A stretch of DNA of 64,000 nt. Origin: Sympetrum striolatum (taxonomy: Eukaryota; Arthropoda; Insecta; Odonata; Libellulidae). The DNA is taken from NCBI GenBank assembly GCA_947579665.1, contig OX388351.1:50600939-50664938 (forward strand), read 5' to 3'. Under the pieces are notes generated by a model. That model was not told the origin of the DNA and did not search any database. It saw only the letters and a list, made by a program, of their open reading frames with translations. Below are positions 24,131 through 35,800 of the stretch, one piece after another (within the stretch, counting starts at the first letter, position 1; each line of letters begins with the position of its first letter). The position numbers and the translations under genes were made by a program.

Positions 24131-24189
24131 TACGCAACTATCTTTGTATGGCAGAGAGAATGCACAGGAGTGGTCGAATAATGAGTGAT

Positions 24190-25640
24190 GCTGTTAACGA
24201 ATTTTCGGTTCAGACTAGATCGAAGACCGTTTTGAATGAAGTTACTGGACAAAATATTGGCAAAAACCCATAGCAAAATGGTCACAAGCCTTCTGGGCTA
24301 CTAGCAAATGAAAGAGTAATTTGTTGGCAGTCAACCAACATTATAACATAAGAGAACCAACGGAAAACTACATTTCCAAAAAAATAGCTTAGTTTCCCGA
24401 GCTATCTCTGTAGCTGACAGCTAACCTAGTTTTTATTTCAGTATCCTATAGCCGAAAATTGAAGATATCAATTGAAATAAGTTTTAGAGTTTGTTTGTCT
24501 CGGTTAAAGGCTGCCAAAAGTCTGATTAAAATCGTGGAGAATATGAGAAAAGCAAACATAGCAGGCGACTAACTCATTTTCTAGTAAAACACGGACTTCA
24601 TTACAAATTCCGTCATAACATGGAAATAAAAAGACTTAGTAAAACAATATGAACCCATGATGTGAATGATTTCTATGAACGTTCCAATAACCTATAATAA
24701 AAATATATATTAATTACTCGTCCTTCAGAACAAATTGTATGTTCCCAAATTATCATCCAATTAGTAACTGCAAGTATATGTTACAGAATCAATAATACTG
24801 AAACAAAACAAAAATAAATGAAATTGTAACTCGATTGAATGCTTCTAATTCCATAATACTAACAGTAAGAAAGATAGACGCGAAAATCTAGTTCAAAATG
24901 TTGGAGACTATACTTAAGAAATGAATCGCTAGTATATTAAGATGAGATAATTACAATACTTCGTTAAAATCATAATAAATTTGGCTACTCATTCTCTTCC
25001 CTAGTAATAGGTACTAGTAGGTACCCTCCAAATTTAATGATAAATCATGCAATATCCACGAGTAAAAACATATCCAACAGCAAAATGTGTCCGTAAGAAA
25101 GCTGATTCTAACCGATAGAGGAATAATCTTATATCTGTTCGTTGCTTAACTTTATAAAACATACCAATCGTATTCACTGACAGCTAACATTAAGAATCCA
25201 GTAACCACCGAAGCAATGATACCACCAGATACAAGCGCTCATAAATTACCCCCGCAAAGTTAAAAGGTGCTCTAAAATACGCGGAAGTTGCGGGAGGTGG
25301 AAACTTCCACATGTACTCGAGTTTTGATAAGACGATATAGAAACTGAAAAATCACCGTCACTCCATCCGGTACCGCAGATCCGAACGAAAATTCTCCTGG
25401 AATTAATCGGCTCGTGAGACCAGGAAATGCATAAATACACCGCGAATGGTTTTATCATCGTTGGGTGCGATGAGGGAAACAAAACCTTCCTCGAAAGCGT
25501 GAGCAGCTTTAATTTGTTATTCGAAAGATAAGGCTGTGAAATATTTCTCGTGGGGTACCAACGACACCTCTGAAGAACGAAAACAAACAAGAAATGCGTG
25601 AAGTAAAAAGGTAACTCAGAACGTGAAGGAAAGAATCTTA
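24190..25640. other. A+T-rich sequence, nothing recognised
   Basis: No repeat, RNA gene or convincing exon. The 114-codon minus-strand frame at 25246-25590 has no recognisable domain. Confidence 0.45.
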
Positions 25641-25674
25641 CCCTTGCCTACGAACAATAAGTCTCCCAGAACTG

Positions 25675-25790
25675 CTAATCTAAATGTTTTGGCGAGACAG
25701 CTTCATTGGCTAAAGAATTCGGAAGATCGGGGTTCGATTCCCGGAACTATTGGTATTTCCTACCCGATTTTACTCGATAAAAATACATTC
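25675..25790 (+). mobile_element. tRNA-derived SINE fragment
   Basis: A box B with perfect T-stem, CGGGGTTCGATTCCCGGAAC, follows a degraded anticodon region (GGCTAAAGAATTCGGAAGATC) and a possible box A (TTTGGCGAGACAGC). It is followed by a non-tRNA body (TGGTATTTCCTACCC). No complete acceptor stem. Confidence 0.5.
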
Positions 25791-25799
25791 CAAAACCGT

Positions 25800-28030
25800 G
25801 AAAATTCGTAAAGGACTTGCGTGATTTGACATGACGAAATTCTGTATTTTTATTCGCGAAATCCAATGATGGCATATCAATTTCTTTATATCTTCTAAAT
25901 TCTGTTTCCTTTCTTTAAAAGAGATAACAGAGGCTAATCCGTGGAATCATCTCCCCAATGCAACGTTGCCGCTCTTACCTTTCGGACGGAGACAACGATA
26001 TCTTGACATTTAAGCCGGGATCTATTTTTACGGGCGATTATTTTTTTCTTATTTCCACGGAACCTTGCTCCCAGGCAATGCTTCACACGAAGAACGTTTC
26101 TACGGGTGTATCCTTTATTTATGCAGGTGCTTTCACTCACTACTACAAGTTCCAATCCTTTCATTAAAAATTAAGGCTGCCGAGTAACAAATGCGTTTAT
26201 ATATGACTGCCTAACGGACATAAAATTTGCAGATTATAATGGAAAAATTACGAAATATCTTGCATATACAGGTAACCTCACTGTTAAATCTTCAACAAAA
26301 ATTGTAGTAAATACGAAAAAATATATTTCAATGCTGAGTTGGGTTTGGGCTAAATTTTAGTTTCAGAGAAACAAATTATATTTTCACAACTATATCGACT
26401 GATATAAGCAACTTTATAACCACAGTCACACATACAACATCAACAAAAGATTGATTTGTCTAATAATATACTTTCATTATTTGTAGGCAATTAGGGAATC
26501 GAGATTAATAATTCAAATGCGTAATAAAAACCTACTGAAAACAACAAAATAGAGGCTCAATCCATATTGGTCGGGGGGGTCAGTCGGCGGGCCGCTTAGG
26601 AACTTGTTAGCTCCTTAACACGGGCCGCAATGTGAATATTACTTTAGGGAAGGAGACTAGAATTCTTAACCATTATCAACTCCATTTTCATATGAGAATG
26701 TAAAAATATATCCTTGAAGTTCAGAATATATTGCAAAAGAAAGAAGCGTTGGACCTACATAAGATCGAAATACGATATCAGACACACGAAGAATGAATTA
26801 GATTAATTATTGGATATGCTCGACTTAAAATTAATAAATCCTACTGCTGCATGTACTTAATGGCGGATCTTACTTCTGAACACCTCGCTGGCCGTATTGT
26901 ATCAAACGGCAAATTGGAAGCGATGAAAGTAAGAGTCAATGAAAATGAAAAAAAAAACAAAATTCATCTAATGCGTGGAGTACATACAAACACCAAGAAG
27001 CATAGCTTTCAAAGCAAAGACGTAACGCCAATTAAATTAATCTATCCTTAACATAAAGAATCATCTGCTCCGTAATATCTCCAATCTCTAGATCAATCAA
27101 AACACATCAGATAAACCGAATTGTTCATCTTCAAAATTCCGTAAGAATAAAGGGACAAAGTACGTAATTGGTGAACGCTACTTTTCCCGGAGTACTCCGC
27201 TGGAGTAAGAATTCTGGTAAACAGTCCCTCCACCTTTGTCCAACAGGGGAAAAAGGCCTTCAGAAGCCCCCAAGGGCTTAAAAAGAGTCAAGATTTACTT
27301 TCATACGTCCACAAGCAACCCTTTTGCCAAAGGCCACCTTGTCCTTCCTTCCCCCTCTTCTCAACGGTGTTTACACGCCAGGGCTACAAAGCCAACCCAA
27401 AAGAGATGGGAGATAAAAAGAGGAACAAATGGCGAGAGGGGGTGAAGAGGGAAAGGGAAATGATCGGAAAGACCAGAAGATGACGGCTGAAGAAGAAAAC
27501 ATGAAGTAGTAGTTAGAAGGACATGAAATCCTCGTATGTATGTGAATGGAACAATAATTTTTCTGAAGATTCTGCTCTCTTACTCCACGTCTCTACGCAA
27601 GGTTACACCTCGAATAATGAGTGACCCTGCTAATTAAGATTGTTTCGGTTTTGCTGACTCAGCAAATCAATGATTAGGAATAAATTCCACGTTCCCTGGC
27701 CTTATTTTGTGGTACAACATCTACACTAATCAAGGCTTGATTTCAGACTTCATCTTTATCTTTAGGTACACTACAACCAGAACACGGTGACATGATTATA
27801 TTGGAATAAATATAGTTTACTTGAATACACATCTAACTATGAACAGGAAATGTAGCTTTTTGTACATGTAAAAGGACTCCTGAATGGGAACCCTTAATTA
27901 ATATATATAATAAATACAATATAATAATAATATTAATACTAATGCGTCTTTAGAAACAGTAGTCTTAAATTCGGCGCGAAATAGATAAATGTTTCATATT
28001 TATAATATTTATGTAAAATAAAGTTGATCA
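25800..28030. other. Gene-free stretch, nothing firmly recognised
   Basis: A+T-rich, with a slightly G+C-richer segment at 27.18-27.50 kb and an AT dinucleotide-like run near 27.90-27.93 kb. Overlapping frames at 25.93-26.17 kb have no recognisable domain. Confidence 0.45.
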
Positions 28031-28035
28031 ATATT

Positions 28036-28205
28036 CATGGATATGTTCCGTTTATAGCATTCTGGCTCAGTGAGGAAAGCAATGACAAACTACCTCACTC
28101 CTCATCCTGCCTAGTGAACCTCATTCCTCTCTGCAAGCTCTTAGTAGCTTATATCAGAGGGGGTGAGGTACCAGCCGGTTTTTGGGCTGAGTACTTTATA
28201 GACAA
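28036..28205 (+). mobile_element. Dispersed repeat family R, copy 3 (near full length)
   Basis: It runs from ATGTTCCGTTTATAGCATTC to TTTGGGCTGAGTACTTTATA and matches the 14.2 kb copy nearly base for base, differing mostly by transitions, many at CpG. Both copies keep the same frame open over about 50 codons (containing LPHSSSCLVNLIPLCKL). The substitutions include non-synonymous ones, so a shared open consensus is likelier than a selected protein. Confidence 0.8.
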
Positions 28206-31200
28206 TCAGTATTCCTGATCGAGAATACTCATTGCGATCAGGTAAAAAATCAACTTCAAGCTCATGACTGAAAATCAATATTCTAATCATAACCTATTTA
28301 CACTACATGGAAAGTCGCCTATGATAAATGGAGCTTGGTAAACAAATGCCACACCCATTTCCACTTAAATGTCTTGTCGACATTCCTACTGACTTCCGCG
28401 TGGAGAATGTGTCAAACAGGTAACTGCGTTTTTATCCATTATATTTATATTCAGATATTCATAATATAAGGCAACCGATTTACACTTCACTGCCTATCAA
28501 AGGTGAATAACTGCCTCAGAGCGCAATCAAAACAAATCAATGTCCATGTACAATTAACGAGATGTTTCATAAAACGTTACGAATAGATTAAGTAAACAGA
28601 AATTATATGCATTCATTTACATCCTACTAAGTTACCTAAACCTAGATAGATCTCCGCGTAAAACATATGCTTCATCTCTGAAAAAATAGTCCGTATTCTC
28701 ATGGGCTTTTTATCGGACTAATGTGATTTCCTCAACTTTGAATGCCCATAATTCACAGATAGTACAAACAAGCAAAGAACCTGCGCGATTACTTAAAACC
28801 GAATTTAACTTCTAAAAGGAGAGAATGATATTTCTAATTTTTAAGATACTGACATTAAGGAATATTTTCCACAGATTGCTGACGAATTTTAACAAGTTAT
28901 CGTATCATTAACTTGCAAAAATAACTCCCCTCAAACTGTGAGTAATAAAACATGTCGAAATTATCAGTCAAAAGTGGAAAAAACTAAAGATATTAATGAA
29001 CGCAATTTGCTACAGCATTGGTGAAGCATTAATTTACCTTAGGGAAATGCCACTTTCAATCAGAATACAAATTTAAGGCGTGAAATCTATAGAAAAAACT
29101 ACTCAGAAATACCCGATATGAGGACTAGCTGGGCATCTGGAAATACATTTATAACGCACGTCTGAAACGCAAATTTCACGATAACATTGCCAAATTAACG
29201 CGGAAAGATAAAATGAGTAGGAAAAATCGGATAACTGCTAGAATGAAAAGAAATTTAAAAAAAGATTAAAGTAAAATTCCAAAACGCGAGGGAAAGAAAT
29301 ACCCTTGGTGGAAGGAGAGGCAAGTCCGAGAAGAAATGGGACCCATAGAAGCTGTACAGAGACATCAAATACTTCCGCAAAGCGATCACTGGCTGGACCA
29401 ACGATTCCGAGAATAACCTTAAATCCTGCACTTGGGCCAATAAAACGCCTTCTAACAGTCGTCAAATCATCCCACGCCGCTTTCCCAAATCGCTTGCACA
29501 CCATTTGCACTAATTTTATGCACCCATTCCTCATACGAAACGATATCCTGAAATCGTTTTCATAGTCAATTTTACGCTCGAAGAGCTTGAGGCAATGTAT
29601 ACATAATACCTACATTCTGAGTAAAGAAGACAATTATAAAATCGATAGCATCTGCGATAGATATAAAAATATAGCGCTTAAGAATTATAATTTTTCGTTA
29701 TAATTAAGATTAGCTCACACATGAAAGATATAATTCTCGTTGCGTTTCCTTAATGATGTTATAATCTAGTTTGCACCTTTTACTTCTGGATGGAAGCCAC
29801 TAATTGTTGGATGAATGAAGATGGCAGTCACATGATCAATTTACGCCTCATAAATATTAAATCAATCAAAACCTTAAGGAAAAAGACGTCTAATTTGGAG
29901 ATGTATAAACAATTACGGATGACAGAAATGGCAAAACGTAACATAGATCGTAATACCGAACTAACCGACAATGTAAAAGAAATCAAATAAGCGAAATATT
30001 TGGAATAATAACCACGCAATTTGAGTGAATTTAGTGACATCAATAGCCACTTCGAAAAATTCAAGACGAGCAAGGTTTCCCGATTAATTGATTGGAGACA
30101 TTAATTTTGATTCTATGAACTTCCGCTTTTAAGTAACAATGGACTAAATTTTATTCTTTTCTTTGTAGAATTTATGGGATATTTACCAAGCCTGATCTTA
30201 CTAAAATAATTTAACTAATATTGCATTTTATTCTACTAAGATGTTAGATATTATACTGCTAATATTAAAAATGAGAATTTTCCGTACTATTATACGTTTT
30301 TGCTGCTTTTTCGTATTTTTCAGAACTATGTAAGAAGTTAATTGTCTGAAATTAACTTTATTATTATAAAAGACGTGTTAAGAAGGGGATTTACAGTAAA
30401 AATTACATAGCATAATAAAAACGAATAGAGGTAAAGGAAATGTTAAACGACTGGAGAATTTTAAAGCATTAAGGTTAACCAAGTTTTAAACAGTAACGTA
30501 CAAAAAAACAGGTGGAACGAAAAATAGAAACACGGGAAACCAACAGACATGAGTCGCAAATATATGACTTGGAACAAAGATCAGAATGCTACGGAAGTTA
30601 AACAGAATAAACCTGAAAAGTTGGGGGGGGGGCAGGATGCTTCAAATAGGGAAGAAAAGATGAAAGCCAAGACAGATGAAGGAGGAAAAGAAGATTCACG
30701 ACCCACCAAAGACCAAAAAGCGTGTAAATAAACAAAGTTAAGTAGGGAATCATAATAATAGGATAAAGAAAGGAAAGGGGGAAAGACCGAAAAAATACGG
30801 GGGAATGCGTGAAAACAAACCCTCCCCACAGGGCGGAATATAAGCGTTGATAAAAAAGTTTTCCACGACAACAATCTCGATAAGCGACGGCTGGAGGGCG
30901 AACGCCTTGCGCCCATTTGGCGCTCGGAGGGCGTAATTATCAAAGAGCCCTGAGGGCCCTTGGGGCACAAACAGACAAAGGGAAGATTTACGAGCATCCT
31001 CGCGGCTTCCGAGATATTTGAGATGGACCGGAGGCCACCATATTGGAATTGTTTGGGTTGGAGGGAATTCGACTTGTTGACGCTTTGAAGAGGATTGACT
31101 TACCAACGGAAAACAATTACCGAACCCGAAGATAAGGGCACTTACCAATTGGTTTACAGTAAATATTACAAAACTTAACCAAGAAATAATAACCATTTAT

Positions 31201-32320
31201 TACGTGATGCAAATATGGGCCTTGCCAAATCTTGCTTTACAGTGACGTAACACTCTCTTAGTGTAATCAATAATTCTGTATCATGCTATTCACCTACGGA
31301 TCATTGAATCAGTTTATTAAAATGAGGTATTCCAACGTTACGTCCATTATAACGAGTGCAAATTTGACGAGTTACAAAGGTAACCATTGAAAAAATTTTA
31401 AACATCCCGGTCATTGAAATTGGTTCACCAATCGTAATTGAACGCATCATGATTTTCCTAAACAGCACCTTCCTATCCAATCTTCATCAAACGCCAGGTC
31501 TCCTCAATTAGACTTGAATCTTCCACCATACACCGGCTGAAGATGCTCAAAAAGCTCACTTAACATTCCATCAAGACCTTAATAGACATATCGTAGACAT
31601 CGCCGTGGTTATGGCATAGGACAGGGAAGGATTGAAGGTGAATTGTGACATCGATTAATTTTGGTTTTAGGGATTTTGATTGAGGGAATTCGAGAGTTAT
31701 CTGAAATTTCTCTGTGTCTTAAAGCTATAGTTATGAAGGATGACTTATAACGAAGAACCTTCTTAGAAATTAAGAAAATCTAGGGAAATATTATCTAAAG
31801 GTATTGTAACTATTAAACATATAATACCGTTTCTTCCATACAATTTTTGCTAGAAAACGAATTAATAACCTAAGAATTCCTTTGAGCAATGATAAAATTA
31901 ACGAAATAACTAAGATAAAAAATATCCAATATAACTATATATTTAATGATTTATGTTTTATTTGGTGAGAATCCATCTCTTTAAGCCAAGAAAAATTATA
32001 ACATTCTTCAACCATATCAAGTTTGTATCCTTGAAGCTTCAATTCAACTCCTCAAAAGCAGCCTAACAGCGTTACTTAAAGCTACCTTACTACCTTTAAA
32101 TACGTAACAGCTTCAAGACAAAAGAAACAGAACGTAACACATTGACAAGGATACAAATTAGCTTCACCCAAACAGAGTAATAACAAGGAAAAATAATGAA
32201 AAATCGAGGGCCTTTAATGACTGAAACAGAACCTGAGGGAAAAACAATTCTGGCCATCAGCACCCTCCATCACTCGCTAACTGGAAAAACACCTAATCCT
32301 CAGCCAAATTAACTCTCCAA
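28206..32320. other. Gene-free stretch, nothing firmly recognised
   Basis: A+T-rich with modest G+C-rich patches at 29.28-29.50 and 30.80-31.05 kb. Long minus-strand frames at 29238-29534, 30581-30997 and 30750-31196 lack recognisable domains and overlap each other. A nine-base G run lies near 30624. Confidence 0.45.
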
Positions 32321-32329
32321 AAGCATTTA

Positions 32330-32870
32330 TTTGTTCTCGCCCAGGAAGTCAATCGATCCGTCCTGCGGTTTAGGGTGCGGATTCCTCCACAAAAGAAAAT
32401 CTCCGGAAGGAACCCTCCACCATCCATTACCGGCGGCTATCCTTCGCAAACGAATAAATTAGAGGCCTCCTTTAATACTTTTACGACGACCGAGTTAAAA
32501 GGAAACCAATCCTGCTCATCTTCCCGGCCGAAGTAGGTCGAAGGCCCCACGGATAAAGAGAAAAAAACGGTCTGCAAACCACAAATACGGGTCATTAAGA
32601 GAGAGGGGCACATTACGGAGGCCACCGAACAAACCGCATGCGAGAGGGAAAGGGGGGATGCTTCACCTTCAATGATTCCCCTGTCATCCGAAAGGGACCC
32701 CTGTAATTTAGTGATGAACCACCGAGCCATTAGCAGCCGTGGTGGGGACCCTCACCACCCCCGCGGACCCAAAATACACCGTCGTCGGTGGGTGCTCTTC
32801 CTTAAGATCCTCCGTGGTAATTAGAGGCCGTGGTGTGATGCTCGTCTCTTTCCACGGAGTTTAAAAACCT
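32330..32870. promoter_or_regulatory. CpG-richer candidate regulatory island
   Basis: G+C-rich words (CCACCCCCGCGGACCC near 32755, CACCGTCGTCGGTGGGTG near 32777) set in A+T-rich flanks. The CACCGTCGTCGGTG core is a near-palindrome. No coding domain is recognised in the 97-codon minus-strand frame at 32437-32730. Confidence 0.22.
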
Positions 32871-33980
32871 TAATAGCGCTTCCTCTGTTAACATCCCTGC
32901 ACGTACGGGGTGAAACAAAAATGATGCTTTTTTCATCACGACGAAAGAGGAGAGTTGCCTAATTTCATCGACGCATCTGCTACGAGGCTGGTGGAGAAGA
33001 ATCGGTGCACTAATTTTAGTGTTACTGCGTAGGTTACGTTTTTATTGTAGGCAGCTCATTATCTAACGATGGAAATACTTTCGTTATTTAAAATATTAAA
33101 AGAAGCATTTTTATAAGTCAGATTTACATAATTCTAGAAGATTTAGTTCTAATGAGCCGAGAACTCCGGATTTAATCACTGTAAACGATGAAATTTTACT
33201 AAAATAATAATCAAATAAATCCATGAAATTTTCCTTTTTCCTCCACAATTCTCATATCATGCTTCCTTTCAATCACGCAATATTAAGTGGAAAATTTAAC
33301 ACAACACTGATCTTCTCTGACTCTATAGAATACTTTTATACATGAATAATACAATTATAATTACTTGCTTTGGCAGCTTCATTATTTTAATAGTTACAGG
33401 AGTATTAAATCGGTATTGATTCCCGAGGAAGACCCAAATGTTATGTTAATATAATGTTTAATAAGAATTCACAAGAATCTCTGTACCGCTATTTTATTAT
33501 CGAAAAGTGACTGTCTACTGTTGGTATATTGATGTGATATTTTTAGACTTCTAAAGATAAACCACCCCTTCGCTAATTTAATACTGGACTTAGGACTTAT
33601 TTCAAGCCACGAAGTAAAATATTTATATAAAAGGGGTTTCAGTGATTTAAAAAAAAATCACCAAAATAAACTGTAGCAATGAAAAAAATCATCCATATAA
33701 AGTCATCATTTCACAGAACGGGGTTCGTCGATATCTTTCACATTTTTTAATCCTATGGTTTCCCAGGCGTATACTAAAATGAACGATTTCCATCACTATA
33801 ATCAGAAAAAAGTAAACGAGGGACTATATATGAAATCTTTCGCATTCGTACACAATACAGAGGACGTCCCAAACTCTTGCTAAATATAGGTCGGAATTTC
33901 CAAGCCATATCTTTCCCCGAAATAAATTCATCCAAATTTACGAGCATCATCAACCCGAATATATGTTACCCAAAAGTACG
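32871..33980. other. A+T-rich sequence, nothing recognised
   Basis: No frame, repeat or RNA gene stands out. Confidence 0.45.
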
Positions 33981-33999
33981 TAATACCTCCAAAACAATG

Positions 34000-34420
34000 T
34001 AAGCTCATCGTTGGAAATCGTGTATTTGCGGAACCGCAAAAACTGCACCACTTCTCCGACAAGCATTCCTTTCGGCAAACAGGTGTGATCGCACCTCTTT
34101 ATTCGCCTACTCCACCACCGCCTCATCAACAGCCTCCGGAGACCTTCGAGGACGCACGCTGGTCCCTCGGATTTTCCCACCAGGTGAAGATCTTTAAAAA
34201 CGACCCGGAGATGAAGATGTCGTCCTTTGCAAGGAGGATGTCGTAGTGAAAGAACGCGATAAGGGATGCAAAAGAAGAAACACGCGGGGGATAGTGTTCC
34301 AGGTGACGAATCCAAAGGGCGAGTTGGGGGGAAACGTTTCCAGTCGCACCTGCCGCCAAATTATTGCCCTCTCCGTCCATTCTGATTAAGCCGTATAAAT
34401 GGGGACGTTTATTATAGTAT
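34000..34420. promoter_or_regulatory. G+C-richer island with long minus-strand frames
   Basis: Two overlapping minus-strand frames (33950-34315 and 34126-34380) are open, but neither encodes a recognisable domain and no good splice pair was found. Treated as a regulatory candidate or unknown exon. Confidence 0.2.
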
Positions 34421-35289
34421 CCGGGGTGGAGGGGAAATGGCGTTGAGCGTGGCTAAACTGTACAAATTGACTAATGACATAATACGGTTCGTTTGCCTGT
34501 CGCTAGGATACTTAGAGCTCGTTAATGGGAATGCGATTTATTGAAGAAATGAAGGCCTTTTGAAAAATCGAAAATCATTGGGTGTTTGAAATGAATGACT
34601 TTGGTGTTAGCGTTGGGATTATGATGATTTGATGTGAAATCTCCCTTGGATGTCGATTTGGGACGAATGAGCCTATTTTCTCGATGCGTTAATGTCTTCC
34701 GGGTCCAAAACCTATGCAAGGAAGATAGTTAACATTTTGATGAATCTTTCGGGAGTGAATACGAAGAATATTTATCCCAATTCAGCAAACGCAATTCAGT
34801 CGATTCTAAATCATCGCAATTCATACGAAGAGTAACATGAACATGTTTATTTTGCTCTAATTCCAATCCGGGAAAGGAAATTCAATGACACGATATTAAT
34901 TCACTGAGTCATATCCGCGGAGAATATTCGATATTTCAAGGAATCAATAGAGAAAAACTGAATTATCGGGATATGAGTGAATCCAAAGGTGAGAGGAGGT
35001 GAATTCTATCGTAATGACTGGTACTCGAGCCCCAGTCTTCAACTTCTCTGGTAGATGTTCGGAAACAGTAAAAAATAGCGAACCTGGATCATAAGGATTT
35101 TTACGGCATATGAGCCTACCAATGAGTAGAACTCTTATGTAAGAATAAAATAAAGCCGGACAACGAGCTTCAATGTGAGTTCTGATTAGAGAGATTATCG
35201 CTCGAGTATTCCTAGAAATAATGTTGAAATGGAGCTAAAAATTAGATATTAGAACTTCCAAAAGGGTATTATTGATTGAATGTCAGTAA

Positions 35290-35600
35290 TATTAATGAAG
35301 GAAAACAAATGTGGAGGTGTTAGAGACGGTTGGGGAGGAGAGGATATTAATCGAAGTGATTAAGCATAGACAGAAGAAATGGGTGGGTCAAATATTAAGG
35401 GGAGAGGGGTTGGTGAAGACTGTAATTGAGGGTAGGATTCAGGGGAAAAAACAGAGGAGAAGACGAAGACAGAAGATGTTGGATAACTTAAAGGGTGGGA
35501 TTAACTATAAGGAAATGAAGGAGATGGCGCTTAATAGGGATTTTTGATAGTGCATGAACCTACCGAAAGGTAGGTTCACTCATGATGATGAATATTAAGA
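35290..35600 (+). pseudogene. 3' end of a LINE reverse-transcriptase gene (RTE/Jockey-like), 5'-truncated
   Basis: The frame at about 35311-35547 contains HRQKKWVGQILRGEGLVKTV, IEGRIQGKK and a basic stretch, then QKMLDNLK, EMKEMA and a stop. This is the usual C-terminal tail of many non-LTR retrotransposon polyproteins (K/R-x-W-x-G-x-x-LRG-x-GL ... I-x-G-x-x-x-GK-x-x-RG-x-P-R-x). Here the GRGRP stretch has decayed to QRRRRR. Right after the TGA, a 9-bp stem closed by a GAAA tetraloop (35556-35577) and a TGATGATGAATATT tail mark the element's 3' end. The catalytic domain is missing, so this is a typical 5'-truncated insertion. Its internal GTG is not a start. Confidence 0.75.
35556..35577 (+). 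other. Perfect hairpin with GAAA tetraloop in the LINE 3' UTR
   Basis: GAACCTACC, GAAA, GGTAGGTTC: nine perfect pairs capped by a GNRA loop, nine bases past the stop codon. It is probably the RNA structure recognised by the element's own reverse transcriptase. Confidence 0.75.
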
Positions 35601-35675
35601 ACTGCACGTTTTTTAAATCTTTCTGGACTTGCTGCGTATTGTGACAAAAATAGTGAATCACTTCACAATTATCAC

Positions 35676-35800
35676 AGAAATATGCTAGAAAGTCTGAGGG
35701 GGCCGGGACCTTTTTTCAAGTCCGTTTTTCCTTGGGATTTTTCCTGGGTGCACGCCCTTATGTGCAAAATACCTTTATCCCTTTCCTTAGAAATATGCTA
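35676..35800 (+). mobile_element. SINE family A, 5'-truncated copy with 12-bp target-site duplication
   Basis: Twelve-bp direct repeats AGAAATATGCTA at 35676-35687 and 35789-35800 bracket a 101-bp insert. The insert holds TTTTTTCAAGTCCG, TTCCTTGGGATTTTTCCTGG, GTGCACGCCCTTATGTGC and ends CCCTTTCCTT. The same body words follow the tRNA-like head of the copy at 41.8 kb, so this copy retains only the 3' body. Confidence 0.8.

Noticed and set aside
23676..24285. Four overlapping long frames on both strands
   Set aside because: They coincide with a CpG-rich island where stop codons are rare, and none encodes a recognisable motif.
30581..31196. Two overlapping minus-strand frames of 138 and 148 codons
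   Set aside because: Phe/Ser/Leu-rich translations of purine-rich DNA with no recognisable domain, overlapping in different frames.
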